A DNA stretch of 64,000 nucleotides from Tetrapyrgos nigripes. Taxonomy: Eukaryota; Basidiomycota; Agaricomycetes; Agaricales; Campanellaceae. Of the stretch, positions 31,301 to 40,947 are shown piece by piece; position 1 is the first letter of the stretch, and each line of letters begins with the position of its first letter. The notes beneath the pieces were generated by a model. The model was not told where the DNA came from and did not search any database. It saw only the letters and a list, made by a program, of their open reading frames with translations. A program made the translations under genes and the position numbers. The DNA lies in the NCBI GenBank assembly GCA_013368315.1, contig JAACJM010000059.1, positions 124,001 to 188,000 of the forward strand. Reading direction: 5' to 3'.

Positions 31301-34272
31301 CTCGTCCTTTCCAAATTATCCATACGGATTTACATGAATACCCCACGATATCCTACCACAAGTACAAGTATATAATCGTCTTCTTTGATGATTACACTTC
31401 AGATGCTTGGATACGTTTTCTTAACGACAAAAAACAACCACTGACTGCCACTCGCCAGTTCCTTGCGATGGTAGAAACTCAATATAAGACGAAAGTCGAA
31501 CAGTGGATGTCTGATATGGGTGGTGAATTCATCAAAGGCACCTATCGAGAAATGTTACTCGAAAAGGGTGTTAAAATCCTTAACAGTGCACCATACATTC
31601 ATCAACAGAATGGTCGAGCGGAGCGCTTTATACGCACCCTAATGGATAAATCATTGGCAATGATGAAGTTAGCATGTCTACCTGAATCTTGGTGGGAATA
31701 TGCTGTTCGTCATGGATTGTATGTCTATCGACGTACTCCCTTACGACAACACAAATGGATAACTCCATTTGAAATGCTTGAAAAGGAAAAACCGCGTATC
31801 GATCACTTACGAGTCTTTGGCTGTGGAGCTTATGTCTTTAAACCCGAGGAAACTCGAAAGAATAAACTTGCTTCCAAGTCAGAACTCATGACGTATCTTG
31901 GTGTAGCACCAGGAGAACGTGGAAATCTTTTCATGCGTACAAACAATGCGGAATTTACATCCCCGCAAGCCGTGTTTGAGGAAGACTTCTTTCCTCGATG
32001 TAAAACCCAATCTCGTAATTCAAAACAACTGCCTATCGAGTCATCGCACGACGATGACACTCCTCTACCACAAATCCCTGACGATGATGATGAAGATTTT
32101 CATCATCGTCCTCCTCGCATCCCTTCAACAAGGAGACCTGATCAACTTCGTGACGACGAACCTGAACAGGATCCACCGCCTTCGTCTCCGGATAGTGACT
32201 CTGAGCCTAGAAAAACGGTAACACTGCCGCCAGTGGAGACACCACCTCCTCAGGCACCTCGAAAGCCCAGAGCTCCTAGACAAAGACGGCCACCAACAGA
32301 ACCAACGCGTCGAAGCGAGCGTACTGGTACTATACCTAAACGATACGGGGATAGACACCCTGTAGAAGTTGAACGCGATCTTGAACCTCAAATCGCAGCT
32401 GATAAAAGAGCGGAAGCAAAAGCTAAAGCAGAGAGAGACGCTCGGAGAGAACGTCAACAAGCTGCAGAGCAACAGGTTCCCGGACCTAGTTCTGCATCCG
32501 GAAGCGCACCCCAGGGGGAGCAGCAAGCCGAGAGTGATGACTCTGCACGCCCTGAATCAGAAGAAATGGCAGAACCATGCCGTGAAGGGGGAGTATCTAT
32601 AAATTTCTTGCTTATGCAGGCAATTGCTCCCGGAGAAATCGATTCCCACTTGCTTATTCAGAAAGTTACTTCGAAGAATGATGGGAATCAACCGAATGTT
32701 CGTAATATTCGCGAATGGACATTCAAAGATATTGCTCGCTTACCTATAGCTGAGCAAGAGGAATGGAAAGTCGCTTGCCGCGAAGAACTAGAGGCTCTTC
32801 GCAAGCGCGACACCTATGAATTGGTCGAAAGACCTAAAGATAGGAAAGTTATCAAAAACCGATGGGTCTTCGACATCAAAACTGATGGTCGTAAAAAGGC
32901 AAGACTCGTTGCAAAAGGCTTTTCACAGGTCGAAGGCATAGACTTTGATCAAATATATTCGCCTGTTGTTCGATTCGAGACTGTGCGCTTAATCTTCGCT
33001 TTAGCTGCACTTAAGGGCTGGCACGTGTCCGGTGTCGATGTCCGATCAGCCTATTTATATGGCTTACTCGATGAAGAAATCTATATGGAACAACCGGAAG
33101 CCTTTAAAGAAAAAGGACAAGAACATAAAGTCGTCCGGCTTCTTCGTGCTCTTTACGGACTCAAACAAGCAGGACTTGCGTGGTGGAAAAGTCTTGATAA
33201 GTCCATGGCGGAACTTGGTTTTAAACGAATCATTTCCGACGCCGGAATCTTCATTCACAAACGCTATGACGCAAACAATAATCTTATTGAAAATTCTATC
33301 GTCATTGCCGTAGTCTATGTGGATGACGCTCTATTCTGTGGAGCTAACAAAACCTTAGTCTTACGACTCAAAGGAGACTTTATGAAGAGATGGGAATGTA
33401 GGGATCTAGGCGATGCCAAAGAATTCCTTAGGATGAGAATTACCAGAAAAGGCAGCAAGATCTCTTTAGACCAGTGCGCTTATCTGGATAAAATCCTAGA
33501 AACTTATGGAATGCAAAACGCGAAAGCTTCTGCTACCCCATTACCTGGCAATTATCACCCTCTTCCTCTTCCAAATGACACTCCTGTCAATTATACTCTT
33601 CGTCAAAGTTATCAGGAGATAATCGGATCCTTACTCTACTTAATGTTAGGAACACGTCCTGATATTTCCTTTGCTGTCACAAAACTTGCGCAATTTGCTG
33701 CAAACCCCTCACAAGAACACTACAATAAGGCTAAAGACATTTGCCGTTATCTCGTTGGCACTAGAAAATATGCTCTTGTGTATAACGGTCGAGGGGGAGA
33801 AGGCTTATCAGCCTATACAGACTCTGATTGGGGATCAGATCCTGGAACTCGCAAATCTCAAACTGGCTTCTTTCTACAATTAGCCCAAGCACCATTTAGC
33901 TGGACGTCTAGACAACAAAAGACAGTTGCTCTATCTTCGACTGAAGCTGAATACATGGCACTTAGTGACTGCAGTCGACAAGTCTGTTGGTTCAAGACTC
34001 TTCTCAGTGAAATTGAATATCCTCTTCACGCTATTCCAATTTACGGTGACAATCAGGGATCAATTTTTATTGCATCAAACCCTGTCACGGATAAGCGAAC
34101 AAAGCATATTGATATTCGATATCATTTTGTTCGAGAAAAAGTCATCGACGAGACAGTCAAGTTATTCTTCATTGAAGGAAGTAATAACCCTGCAGATCTA
34201 CTCACTAAAGCTTTAGATCGAGTAAAGTTTGAGAAGTTCAGGAAACAATTAGGACTTCAGTTTTATAATTGA
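28342..34272 (+). CDS. gag-pol: copia Gag-Pol polyprotein, intact
   Basis: 1,976 residues in one frame. Residues 1-240 are a UBN2-type Gag (AKKLWTTLKETYG), followed by a Lys/Gly run. Residues 380-760 are an accessory region: GWGNAGNWNGWNGE, an acidic run at about 614, and Pro/Ser-rich sequence. A CxC-x6-CxxC cluster (about 772) precedes the protease, whose active site is D802-S-G-A-S. The pre-integrase finger (H..H..CxxC) ends near 975. Integrase has D996, D1058 and E1094. Reverse transcriptase has Y1659-V-D-D1662, and RNase H has D1827 and E1868 with TEAEYMAL. It lacks a classical CCHC knuckle in this frame. Protease, integrase and RT all keep their catalytic residues, so it is probably active. 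Confidence 0.97.
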   Translation: MSSNVLMTTVPVFAGVDFNIWADILLSWLQATGLSSVLSTDRPSDAEVSTVLPLSEEEAAAQAEAITAAQKKQADWDEKNDKAIGSIRLRLSQALREKTFGITSAKKLWTTLKETYGKPGASAVYTDFKRATSITIPNDAHPGAAIELIRMHFDRVSTAGIPTDTDDTSPPVSMTKIPNFLIVMFIISKLPSRYDYIITQNTQQTISTLHNQNLDELQSEIINVWESRQGVLKGKAQANRLSAVKRKDGNPSFQQQQQQRPSGSSSGANGASGSNVNNKGKGKGKGKGKANFRRGGRAGKSEQAKRQGQAHLAHGDMSPMMHTVTVVDTPAAVDTRKPFFMETEKPFDAFFTGTKRAINLARDIGARPSGETVATLEDVVMSHSDPSFTSLTPAPRSKRTLTERIYWNNLQTSTDGWGNAGNWNGWNGEYPEFQTGSDADMACAPGEDASWNEDTLVNTSELGSVFGTTTTESGAKVSQDIRTPVPLIDRIAADPAAEMMECAIHLGERFQNPEDPLHIYGEPLRAALNTVAPTGTRGTLSLVQRLAAVRSEMPNGSQPAPPNGMTTQSLPSSRVASPTPGTTSTGWEWLTPHLQNEDGRYDELLDWQRDATVGLGGMPMEEEEEEIPARIPTPNSMPDLESVSSTSDLEYMSTPPSVGRMSLPTSPVEDTASFEIPSPRPSTPVVTANAANNYGWSLDSEPSGLDNGYLRSDLNSDLMNKSTDALFPAARNLEAGSSCIYLLHTAPLGLTTPFIYNDLYTSPGGNNKYLCACGTLFSLCQKCKKKRSDTVKIHFSDGWLLDSGASAHFTFDINDFVELSYIKPIPVKTANGFTKIRASGTVLISQRKRVMKLYPVYYIPDLNQRLLSVGQFLNDNMLMRGNSDHITISRNSTFLTFSKRIPEETLYYLPHKSKIVASKANLLIYLINYEILHRRIGHPSRDVLKHVRQHTLGTPEFIIPKELPLCKGCLEGKTPRQAYPPNERRATRPFQIIHTDLHEYPTISYHKYKYIIVFFDDYTSDAWIRFLNDKKQPLTATRQFLAMVETQYKTKVEQWMSDMGGEFIKGTYREMLLEKGVKILNSAPYIHQQNGRAERFIRTLMDKSLAMMKLACLPESWWEYAVRHGLYVYRRTPLRQHKWITPFEMLEKEKPRIDHLRVFGCGAYVFKPEETRKNKLASKSELMTYLGVAPGERGNLFMRTNNAEFTSPQAVFEEDFFPRCKTQSRNSKQLPIESSHDDDTPLPQIPDDDDEDFHHRPPRIPSTRRPDQLRDDEPEQDPPPSSPDSDSEPRKTVTLPPVETPPPQAPRKPRAPRQRRPPTEPTRRSERTGTIPKRYGDRHPVEVERDLEPQIAADKRAEAKAKAERDARRERQQAAEQQVPGPSSASGSAPQGEQQAESDDSARPESEEMAEPCREGGVSINFLLMQAIAPGEIDSHLLIQKVTSKNDGNQPNVRNIREWTFKDIARLPIAEQEEWKVACREELEALRKRDTYELVERPKDRKVIKNRWVFDIKTDGRKKARLVAKGFSQVEGIDFDQIYSPVVRFETVRLIFALAALKGWHVSGVDVRSAYLYGLLDEEIYMEQPEAFKEKGQEHKVVRLLRALYGLKQAGLAWWKSLDKSMAELGFKRIISDAGIFIHKRYDANNNLIENSIVIAVVYVDDALFCGANKTLVLRLKGDFMKRWECRDLGDAKEFLRMRITRKGSKISLDQCAYLDKILETYGMQNAKASATPLPGNYHPLPLPNDTPVNYTLRQSYQEIIGSLLYLMLGTRPDISFAVTKLAQFAANPSQEHYNKAKDICRYLVGTRKYALVYNGRGGEGLSAYTDSDWGSDPGTRKSQTGFFLQLAQAPFSWTSRQQKTVALSSTEAEYMALSDCSRQVCWFKTLLSEIEYPLHAIPIYGDNQGSIFIASNPVTDKRTKHIDIRYHFVREKVIDETVKLFFIEGSNNPADLLTKALDRVKFEKFRKQLGLQFYN
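29622..30419 (+). other. overlapping frame in copia carrying the Cys/His motif of G1
   Basis: In the third frame, open from about 29622 to 30419 and overlapping gag-pol, codons 29652-29795 spell a 48-residue stretch with the same Cys/His plan as the G1 accessory ORF: RC-x-YG-x-RS-x-RRC, five residues, H-x-G-x-H, five residues, C-x-W, then RC-x4-GH-x3-C. About 21 of 48 positions are identical to 2102-2248, whereas the gag-pol frame over the same bases shows almost no similarity. The only ATG (29667) lies inside the motif, so it is unclear whether it is translated, read by frameshifting, or a relic. Confidence 0.5.
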
Positions 34273-34367
34273 AGAAATCGCATCGAAAACGTCGAGGCAC
34301 TGGATCCCTTCCTTCCATGGCTGCTTACAGCGCCTACCTATGCTTACGCGCACTACCGTGCTGCTTA

Positions 34368-34378
34368 GCAAGGGGGAG
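34368..34378 (+). promoter_or_regulatory. polypurine tract of the copia element
   Basis: GCAAGGGGGAG ends directly at the 3' LTR, the expected plus-strand priming site. Confidence 0.85.
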
Positions 34379-34746
34379 TGTTGAATTGGCGCATTCAGTT
34401 GCAGCCATCAACGTATTCTATGTAGAACAATAGTAGTAGTTATATATAGAACAATAAGATTATATAGACAATAAAGTGTAGTACGACAATAGTGTACGAA
34501 ACCAGCATTGTTCTATCCAGTACAATAGAATCTTATTGTTACTCTAGTATTAGTTTACATGTATTTGTACCTCCTAAAAGGTATATAAGGACTGGTAGAT
34601 AGTCCTCCAAATAACAAGTTTTACACTTAACCCACATCGCTCAATAAGCCTCTTACTAGCCTTACAAGCTAACTCTTATCCCCAGGTAAGTTGCGTAGTT
34701 GCCACTGCGTTTAGTAGTGTACAAGCCGTACCATGCCTGCTTTACA
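34379..34746 (+). repeat. 3' LTR of the copia element
   Basis: 368 bp, indistinguishable by eye from the 5' LTR, then the target duplication GAAAG. Confidence 0.96.
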
Positions 34747-35570
34747 GAAAGGTTGGGCAAGGCGAGGGAAGTATGGACTCGATGGTTTATACCGAGTGTT
34801 AGCGAATTTCGTCCAGAAGAGAGGGTTGAAGGGCGCGTATTTTGAATCAAAGGTCCTCGTATTGCTAGAGGTCATTGAAGCAGAGTGAGTGACACCACGG
34901 TCTCGAGAATTGGCCAAAAGACTCACATGCGACTCTATAGATTTCCCGCCTCTTCTGCAACATCACAAGCCTCCAATCCAACTATCTTCCCCACTCCATA
35001 CTCTCGAAACTTATCTTGTGACCTGCATATCGACGTCGACTTGTCTTATCTTACAGTTTATCTAATCTTATCTGGCTGATATACCATATATGGAAGGGGG
35101 AGGGAGGGGGGTCTGGGTAGGCCACAAAAATTTTTATGAGTGGATGTAAAAAAAATTTTGGCCGCCACCCCCTTGATCATTCCTTTCTGCCTCACACTAC
35201 TAGCTATCTGTTCGATTCTCGCTGGTCGCGTCCTGATTATTAAAAGCCGATATTTCGGGAATTACTTTGCTTGCAAATCTGACTGAGCGTCAAGCTTTGA
35301 CCATGTCCTAGTAGTCTCAATGCGCACGGTGTAGCTCGGCATTGCCATTACCAAGCTCCAAATCCAGAGGACTCATTATTCACCAATCTTCACAGGAACC
35401 ACCGCACATTTCCCGCGTTCTCGAGAGATGACCAGCATTGTCCCAGATAAGTAAGCACTGAGCGAGAGCCTGGAGTCGTAGAAGGATGAATAATTCACGG
35501 GCTCAATCGGCCATTTAGTAAGTAGTGTAGCAGCCACCTACGAAGATACGTCGAGCCTATGGGTTGAAAG

Positions 35571-35578
35571 TATAAAAG
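35571..35578 (+). promoter_or_regulatory. TATA box of MDR gene 1
   Basis: TATAAAAG, 66 bases before the ATG at 35644. MDR gene 2 has TATAAAA at a similar distance on the other strand. Confidence 0.6.
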
Positions 35579-35643
35579 CCAGTAGCTAGCTAGATCGAGG
35601 GACAATAGGATTTCCTCAAAGTTCACAAAACATCTTCTCTGCC

Positions 35644-36907
35644 ATGTCTCAGCTCTCCCAAACTCAATATCAAAAAGCTCTCATACTCCCATCCAAGCAA
35701 GGCTCCTTCACCCTTTCATCCGACACTATTCTCAAGCCCACTCACGCACATCCAGACGAGCTTCTCGTCAAAGTTCACGCTGTCGGGCTCAATCCGGTAG
35801 ATTGGAAGATACAGGCTTGGGGAATAGTCTTTGATGAAGAGAAGCACTATCCAGCTGTGTTGGGAGTGGATATCTCTGGGGAGGTGATCGACGTTGGTCA
35901 GAACGTTAAGCGTGGATTTCAGAAAGGAGACAGAGTGTTCTTTGGAGGGACCTTCAAGAACGAATATGCCGGTTTTCAAGAGTACACGAGTATCCCTGGA
36001 GATCTTGCTGCAAAGGTATGCGGTTGAAGCATGGATCTCTATATTTCTCACTTCCTCTTCGTACGCAGATCCCCACCAACTTGTCCTACTCCCAAGCCGC
36101 TTCCCTTCCTGTCGGCGTCGCGACTGCATTGATAGGTTCATTCGCCGAAGCGCCTTTAGGTCTAGGACTCAATCCTAGCTTTGAGCCTGGACTGAAGAAT
36201 TTCGAGAATCAGTCGGCCCTGGTCATTAACGCAAATGGATCAGTGGGGCAATACGGTAAGCCGTTCATTTCAGTGAAGCCAAAACTTTGAACTCAGTCGT
36301 GTAAACAGTCCTCCAACTCCTCCGCTACCTCAACTTCGGCTCTATCATTGCCTACAGCTCCTCTCATCACTTTGACTATCTCAAAACCCTCGGCGCAACG
36401 CACTTCATTGGCAGGACCGACGTATCGCTGTCCGATTTAGCAGCTGTGCATGCGGCTAGACCTGTTACCACCAACCCAATCACCGTAGTTTGGGACGCCT
36501 TCGGCTCATCCGAAGCGCGACAAGCAGGGTACGATATTTTGCCAGTGGAAGGTGGAAAACTGGTTACTGTTGAACCTTGGGTGAACCAGCCCGTAGACTC
36601 CGGTTCGAAGAAGAGGATCACATTCGTAAATGTTGCGGGAAATGTCCATAACGCGGCTAATGCAGCGGTTGGGAAGAAGATTTATGAAAAATTTCCTGAT
36701 TTAATCAAGGAGGGAATTATAGTGGTGAGTAATCTTCCAGCCAGTCAAGGTGATACGTTGACAGGTTCTGATTCTGCGTTATTCTAGCCCAACAAAATCG
36801 AGGATTTGAAGGGCGGATTGGAAAGCATTATCGATGGTTTGAGAAGAATAAAAGAGAACAAGCATGAAGGGTTGAAGCTCATCGGTCATCCCCAAGAGAC
36901 GGCTTGA
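35644..36907 (+). CDS. MDR-family NAD(P)H-dependent reductase (enoyl-reductase-like), copy 1
   Basis: Four exons (35644-36015, 36069-36255, 36309-36724, 36788-36907) with GT-AG introns join to 364 residues. The GroES-like half has VGLNPVDWK, GVDISGEV and GDRVFFGG. The nucleotide-binding loop is ANGSVGQY, ending at about residue 186, instead of the classic GxGxxG. DAFGSSEARQAGYD and a C-terminal IKENKHEGLKLIGHPQE follow. No structural or catalytic zinc ligands are visible, so it belongs with the zinc-free quinone/enoyl reductase branch (ToxD/LovC-like) that reduces double bonds using NADPH. The substrate cannot be told. Convergent with its paralogue at 38948-40175. No damage. Confidence 0.88.
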
Positions 36908-37117
36908 AGAGGGATGAAATTTGTAAATATGATGGTTGTCAGTAATTGGCGTTACTTATACCAAGCATTCGTCCTAAACGTCGTGGATAGGGGCTTGGAA
37001 AAGTGTCGATTTACTCCCGTTGCCCGAAGTACAGCGGTACTCGGCTATTGATTTTACAATGACGGTATACACACACAACGAAATTTCTTTCAGCCCTAAA
37101 CATGAAATTTACACGAG

Positions 37118-37941
37118 CTACGCGCCCAGCAGTAAACCAGCAGCCCTTTCCTGGCGATCTTCAAGCTCAAACTGACCAACTATCACTTTGAACCGTTGTT
37201 TGCCTTCAGGAAAGATCGCATAAGCCATCATCCATTCTCTAAAAGTCCCCGCGTGAATCTCTAATTTGATACGCTCCAAATTCTCTTTCTCTAAGGGATA
37301 CCTCAACGAGCCGAGCTTGAACTTTGAAGAAAACGTCAAGAAAGGAAGCGTCTAAGGGGAGGGAAGAAATTAACGATGAAAATCAAGGATGGTGATTGGA
37401 TAACTCTCTCAATCATCCGCTTCGAGTCATTGGATCTCAGTCTGTAACCGGTGACGGACTGTGATTCGGATGAGCCATTGGAAAAACCAGGAATCAAGGG
37501 CATTGTTTTCGAAAGGGAGTCTGGCAGTCACAGGTCATAGGGATAGTGAACATTACGCGCAAAACGTTGCCAGATAGTAAGCACTCACTACTGTTGACAT
37601 GGTTGACGGCTTCATCGCATAGTCCTCGATGATTGTGGAACTTCCAGTCGTGTTTTCGACAGCGTTCTGAACAATACAGGATAATTTTGCAACGGGAACA
37701 ACGCCTGGATAGGACTTCATGGACTGGTAAACACTTTGAGAGAAAAAAATGAGAGACGTCACTTCAACTGACCGATACAAGAAACCAAGACGAGACGTAT
37801 CTCTGGATTACAACAAGAGTGTTCCTTTGAATCAACAAACTCTGACTCCTTCGTGTGAGCAAACTGAAAGAGTAGCCTCATCCGCACAACCCCAGTACGA
37901 CGATCAGACCTCGCAGGATCAATGTCTGCCCGTGACTCCAT
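37118..37941 (-). CDS. MYND-type zinc-finger protein (first splice donor mutated)
   Basis: Four exons fit in frame: 37941-37801, 37733-37589, 37520-37405 and 37351-37118, for 211 residues. The second exon encodes CSRCKIILYCSERC, then KHDW, H and C, the typical second half of a MYND finger (YCS..C, DW, H, C). The end of exon 1 (CCNPE) plus the first codon of exon 2 (Cys) would supply the first Cys pair. However, the base pair after exon 1 is AT, where GT is needed (ATACGT instead of GTACGT), so the gene may be disabled or spliced differently. The third and fourth exons (SVTGYRLRSND, then GSLRYPLEKENLERIKLEI) are unrecognised. MYND proteins bind proline-rich partners in transcription control. 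It lies between the two MDR genes. Confidence 0.6.
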
Positions 37942-38947
37942 GATAAACTTGAGAAATCACGTCGTTTCAGGAAGATCGGTGAATGAGTCGACGCACTGGG
38001 TGATGGATTCGAGCACCAAACCGTACATAGCGAAAATCCCCGCAGTGCTACGACCCTCGCTCTGTACTAGAGAAGAGAAACTGCTTTCGCCAAGAATAGG
38101 AAGAGGCGTCCTTCGAGTGCCACGATTACGGCTTGATTACTGTACAAATGAACGACCGGTTACGGCGCACTATGAGTTCAAGTTGGCAGAGGAAAAAATA
38201 AAGGCGGGCGCAGTTAGCGATTTCATCGTGGACATGTCTCAGGCCTCATGTCCGGAGTCACAACAAGAACAACACGATAACACTGCCACACAACTCCTGG
38301 TTTACACTCCTTGCTCAATGCTTAGCGCGTGGCGAGCGTGCCACGCAATCCCTGACTCTTCTCGACAGATTCAAGGTTTTGATTCACTGTGAGGCTGACT
38401 TAGGTCCACTCAGGTAGGTTGGTAGTATCAACCTACCTGGGTGGAAACTTGATAATGGGGGGAAAGGAAAGGAAAGTCGTTTGCAGTATCAGATCGGTCC
38501 GAGTGTTGGCCGCATGTGGCGCGGGAGAAAAGTGCTTTTAGAGTCTTAATAAGCCAACTTTGATCTTGGACATTTCGACCCTCTCCCTCTACGAGAGTCG
38601 GGGACTTCGCACCACGAATCCAAACCAGCAGCATTTCAAGCCAATGAAACAGATTCTAGCTGCACGATGTTTTGAATATGACCCAAGAAACAGCTGAAAA
38701 CAAGTATATCCAGAAATGCTCTATCCCAATTCTAGTATTTCACAATTCTCCAGTGACTCGCAGCGACGTCAGATTGACGGGATTTTCCACGACGTAAAAC
38801 CTGGGCTTGACTATTACTCGAAGCGTCCCAAGATACCTATACGCTATGTATGTGTTTGGAGAAAAATTATTGAGTTTCAATATACTGATAGGCTACAAGT
38901 CTGAAGAAGAGATGACTCGGAGTTTCGGATGCGCTGCATACGGCTTC
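37942..38947. other. no supported gene
   Basis: A 156-codon plus-strand ORF (37922-38392) is antisense to upstream sequence of the MYND gene and has no recognisable motif. On the minus strand near 38,030-37,970 the segment MYGLVLESITQCVDSF looks coding and may be an earlier exon of the MYND gene, but no good splice join was found. Confidence 0.4.
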
Positions 38948-40175
38948 TTAAGACGTTTCTTGAGGATGGACGACCAGCTTTGCTCCACCGGTCTTGTTAT
39001 CTTTGATCCTTCTCAATCCATCGACAATTCCCTCCAAACCAGTCTTCAAAACTTCTATCTCGTTGGGCTGATTACAAATTTCAATTACCGTCAGTAGGGA
39101 TAGGGACTCATCCGAACAGCGATGATGCCTCACCACAAAAACACCGTCCTCCAGCAACTTTGGCAGCTTTTCATACATCTTCCTCCCAAAAGATCTATTT
39201 CTATCCACATGCACATTCCCGTAAACACCGATAAACGTCTTCCCTTCTCCTCGTGGCTCTGTCATTCGGTTGACAGAAGCCAATTTCCCTTTCTCGACCA
39301 AAGTGTCATATCCTGCTTGCTGGGCTTCTGGCGAACCAAAGGCGTCGTAGACTACGATGATTGGGTTGGGTGTGATAGATTGAGCTATGGTTGGTAAAGC
39401 CGAGAATGATACTTTTTTTCTGTCAACAAAGTGGGTAGCGCCAAGGGATCTGAGACGAGCAAAGTGGGTGGAAGAGGCATAAGCGATGATCGAAGAGAAA
39501 CGGAGGTAGCGGAGGAGTTGAATGGCTGTTTGTGCGAGGTAAGCTAATGTAGTAGGGAATAATTAGCTGGATTCTAATCTGACCGTATTCACCAACAGAC
39601 CCGCTTGCACTGATAACAAGCACTCCTTTATCCTTGAAATCCTCTATGCCGGGCTGAATGGAAGGGTTCAGTCCCAATCCTATTGGATGGCTCGCATATA
39701 AACCTATCGCAGCGGTGGCAAAGCCAACAGAAAGGGAGGCTGCTTGGGAATAAGAGAGGTTGGGTGGGATCTAGTAAGTATCGTCAATCATTTCGTCTTT
39801 CGGAATCTCGCATTTCAATCAGCTAGTTAAAAGTACCTCACCTTCGCAACAATATCCGCAGGAACCCTCGTATACTCTTGATAACCTGCATACTCGTTCT
39901 CAAACGTTCCACCCGCGAAGAACACTCTGTCACCGCTCTGATATCCGTTTACGTTGTCACTGACATCTACCACCTCCCCAGCAATACCTAAACCCAAGAT
40001 AATTGGATATTTATCTTCAGCATACATGATTCCTAATGCCTGTATTTTCTGGTCAGCGGGATTGAGCGCGACAGCGTGGACCTTGAAGGGGTTTGGGGAT
40101 GGTCCGGGATAAAATGAAGGAGCCTTGCTTGGATGGGAGGATAAGGGCTTTTTGGTATTCGTGCGACTGAGGCAT
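38948..40175 (-). pseudogene. MDR-family reductase, copy 2 (frameshifted first exon)
   Basis: The exons mirror copy 1 in reverse: 40175-39842, 39770-39584 (187 nt, same as copy 1), 39525-39134 and 39067-38948 (120 nt, same). Exon 1 is 38 nt shorter than in copy 1; a stretch equivalent to THAHPDELLV is lost and the frame shifts between IPKP and VHAVALNP. The remaining parts keep GDRVFFAGG, ASGSVGEY, DAFGSPEAQQAGYD and VVHPQETS without stops. Loss of a coding frame in only one place suggests recent inactivation, or a sequencing error. The MDR pair is an inverted, convergent duplication. Confidence 0.75.
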
Positions 40176-40235
40176 AGTAATGTGCCAAATGGAACGCTGA
40201 ACTACTCGAGCACGGTGTATCGTTCGCATGAATCC

Positions 40236-40242
40236 TTTTATA
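40236..40242 (-). promoter_or_regulatory. TATA box of MDR gene 2
   Basis: TATAAAA about 60 bases before the ATG at 40175, equivalent to the box of copy 1. Confidence 0.5.
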
Positions 40243-40947
40243 CGTAGCTTATTCTCTAACCCTAGCAACAGCTTGATTAATGAGTCCTACCTTGGCAGCT
40301 TCTGCTGATTGATGGACTCCTAGTCCCCTGTTGGCGCACAGAACCGGCCATGACTAAGGCGGAATTCGGACAGAAACACCGTCCCCCAGCATGCATTGAA
40401 ACATCCGCCGTGACTTCGTGTTTCGCAAGGCGAGAAATAATCCGAGGTAGGCTGATGACTCCAGCGGCCAGCCAAACTGGGGCAGAAAGAAGATCATCTT
40501 TTCATTGATATTACATTGGTGTGCTTGTATAATACTTAGACAACAAGTTTTTCTAAATACCCGAATAAGTTATCGAGAGAGAGCTCCAGAGAATAAATAA
40601 AGTCTGCTGCCAATTATTCACTTTCTTACTTGGGGCTACGAAGGGGAGTGATCATCAGCTATTATCATTAAGGGGGACACACAATGAGGCTTACACAGGT
40701 AGAACACTGGTTTGTGGGCCTGTTCGCCGAACGAGTTATAACACTGCGGGCAATGGCATCTTCTGTGACTGAGAAAAGTGGTGATAAAAGAGTGAGATAA
40801 GTGAAACAATTGAGTTACTGAATTGCCTCGTTTTTCTCATTCTTTTGCCTACACTTTTCTCAATCAGAATAGGGACCCTTGCCCCCAGTGCTTAAGTACT
40901 TATCCTGAACACGCATTCAATGTAGCAACGCGAAGAGATAGACTCAC
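40243..40947. other. no supported gene; possible last exon of the peroxidase remnant
   Basis: Downstream (minus strand) of the peroxidase fragment, an acceptor CTTTTCTCAG at about 40,770 could lead to a short last exon ending near 40,670, but its product does not resemble the usual peroxidase tail. Nothing else stands out. Confidence 0.35.

Larger units (their letters stand above)
27657..34746 (+). mobile_element. complete Ty1/copia retrotransposon
   Basis: 7,090 bp from LTR to LTR, flanked by the direct repeat GAAAG (27652-27656 and 34747-34751). The two 368-bp LTRs (27657-28024, 34379-34746) look identical base for base, the primer-binding site and purine tract are in place, and one 1,976-codon gag-pol ORF is uninterrupted. 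All this indicates a recent, possibly still mobile copy, in contrast to the decayed gypsy elements nearby. Confidence 0.97.
27077..35079 (+). pseudogene. gene with N-terminal zinc-finger-like motif, split by the copia element
   Basis: The reading frame 27077-27656 continues after the retroelement at 34752-34884, then across a GTGAGT...TATAG intron to 34941-35079. If the 7,090-bp element and one copy of its GAAAG duplication are left out, the frame is unbroken and predicts 283 residues, which shows the host frame was open when the element landed. Residues 20-42 have the spacing P-E-C...H-x5-C of a BED-like finger, with Tyr where the first Cys is expected. A Pro/Ser-rich linker and an acidic segment with AENLLERLWKHT follow. 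The family is unknown to me; BED-like fingers are common in transposase-derived genes. In its present state only a truncated protein running 16 codons into the LTR could be made. Confidence 0.65.

Noticed and set aside
37922..38392. 156-codon plus-strand ORF
   Set aside because: It is antisense to the start of the MYND gene and its upstream sequence and has no recognisable motif.
14245..40175. A secondary-metabolite gene cluster (methyltransferases, MDR reductases, membrane proteins)
   Set aside because: No polyketide synthase, NRPS, terpene synthase or precursor peptide is present, the candidate enzymes are up to 25 kb apart, and most copies are decaying. Not supported.
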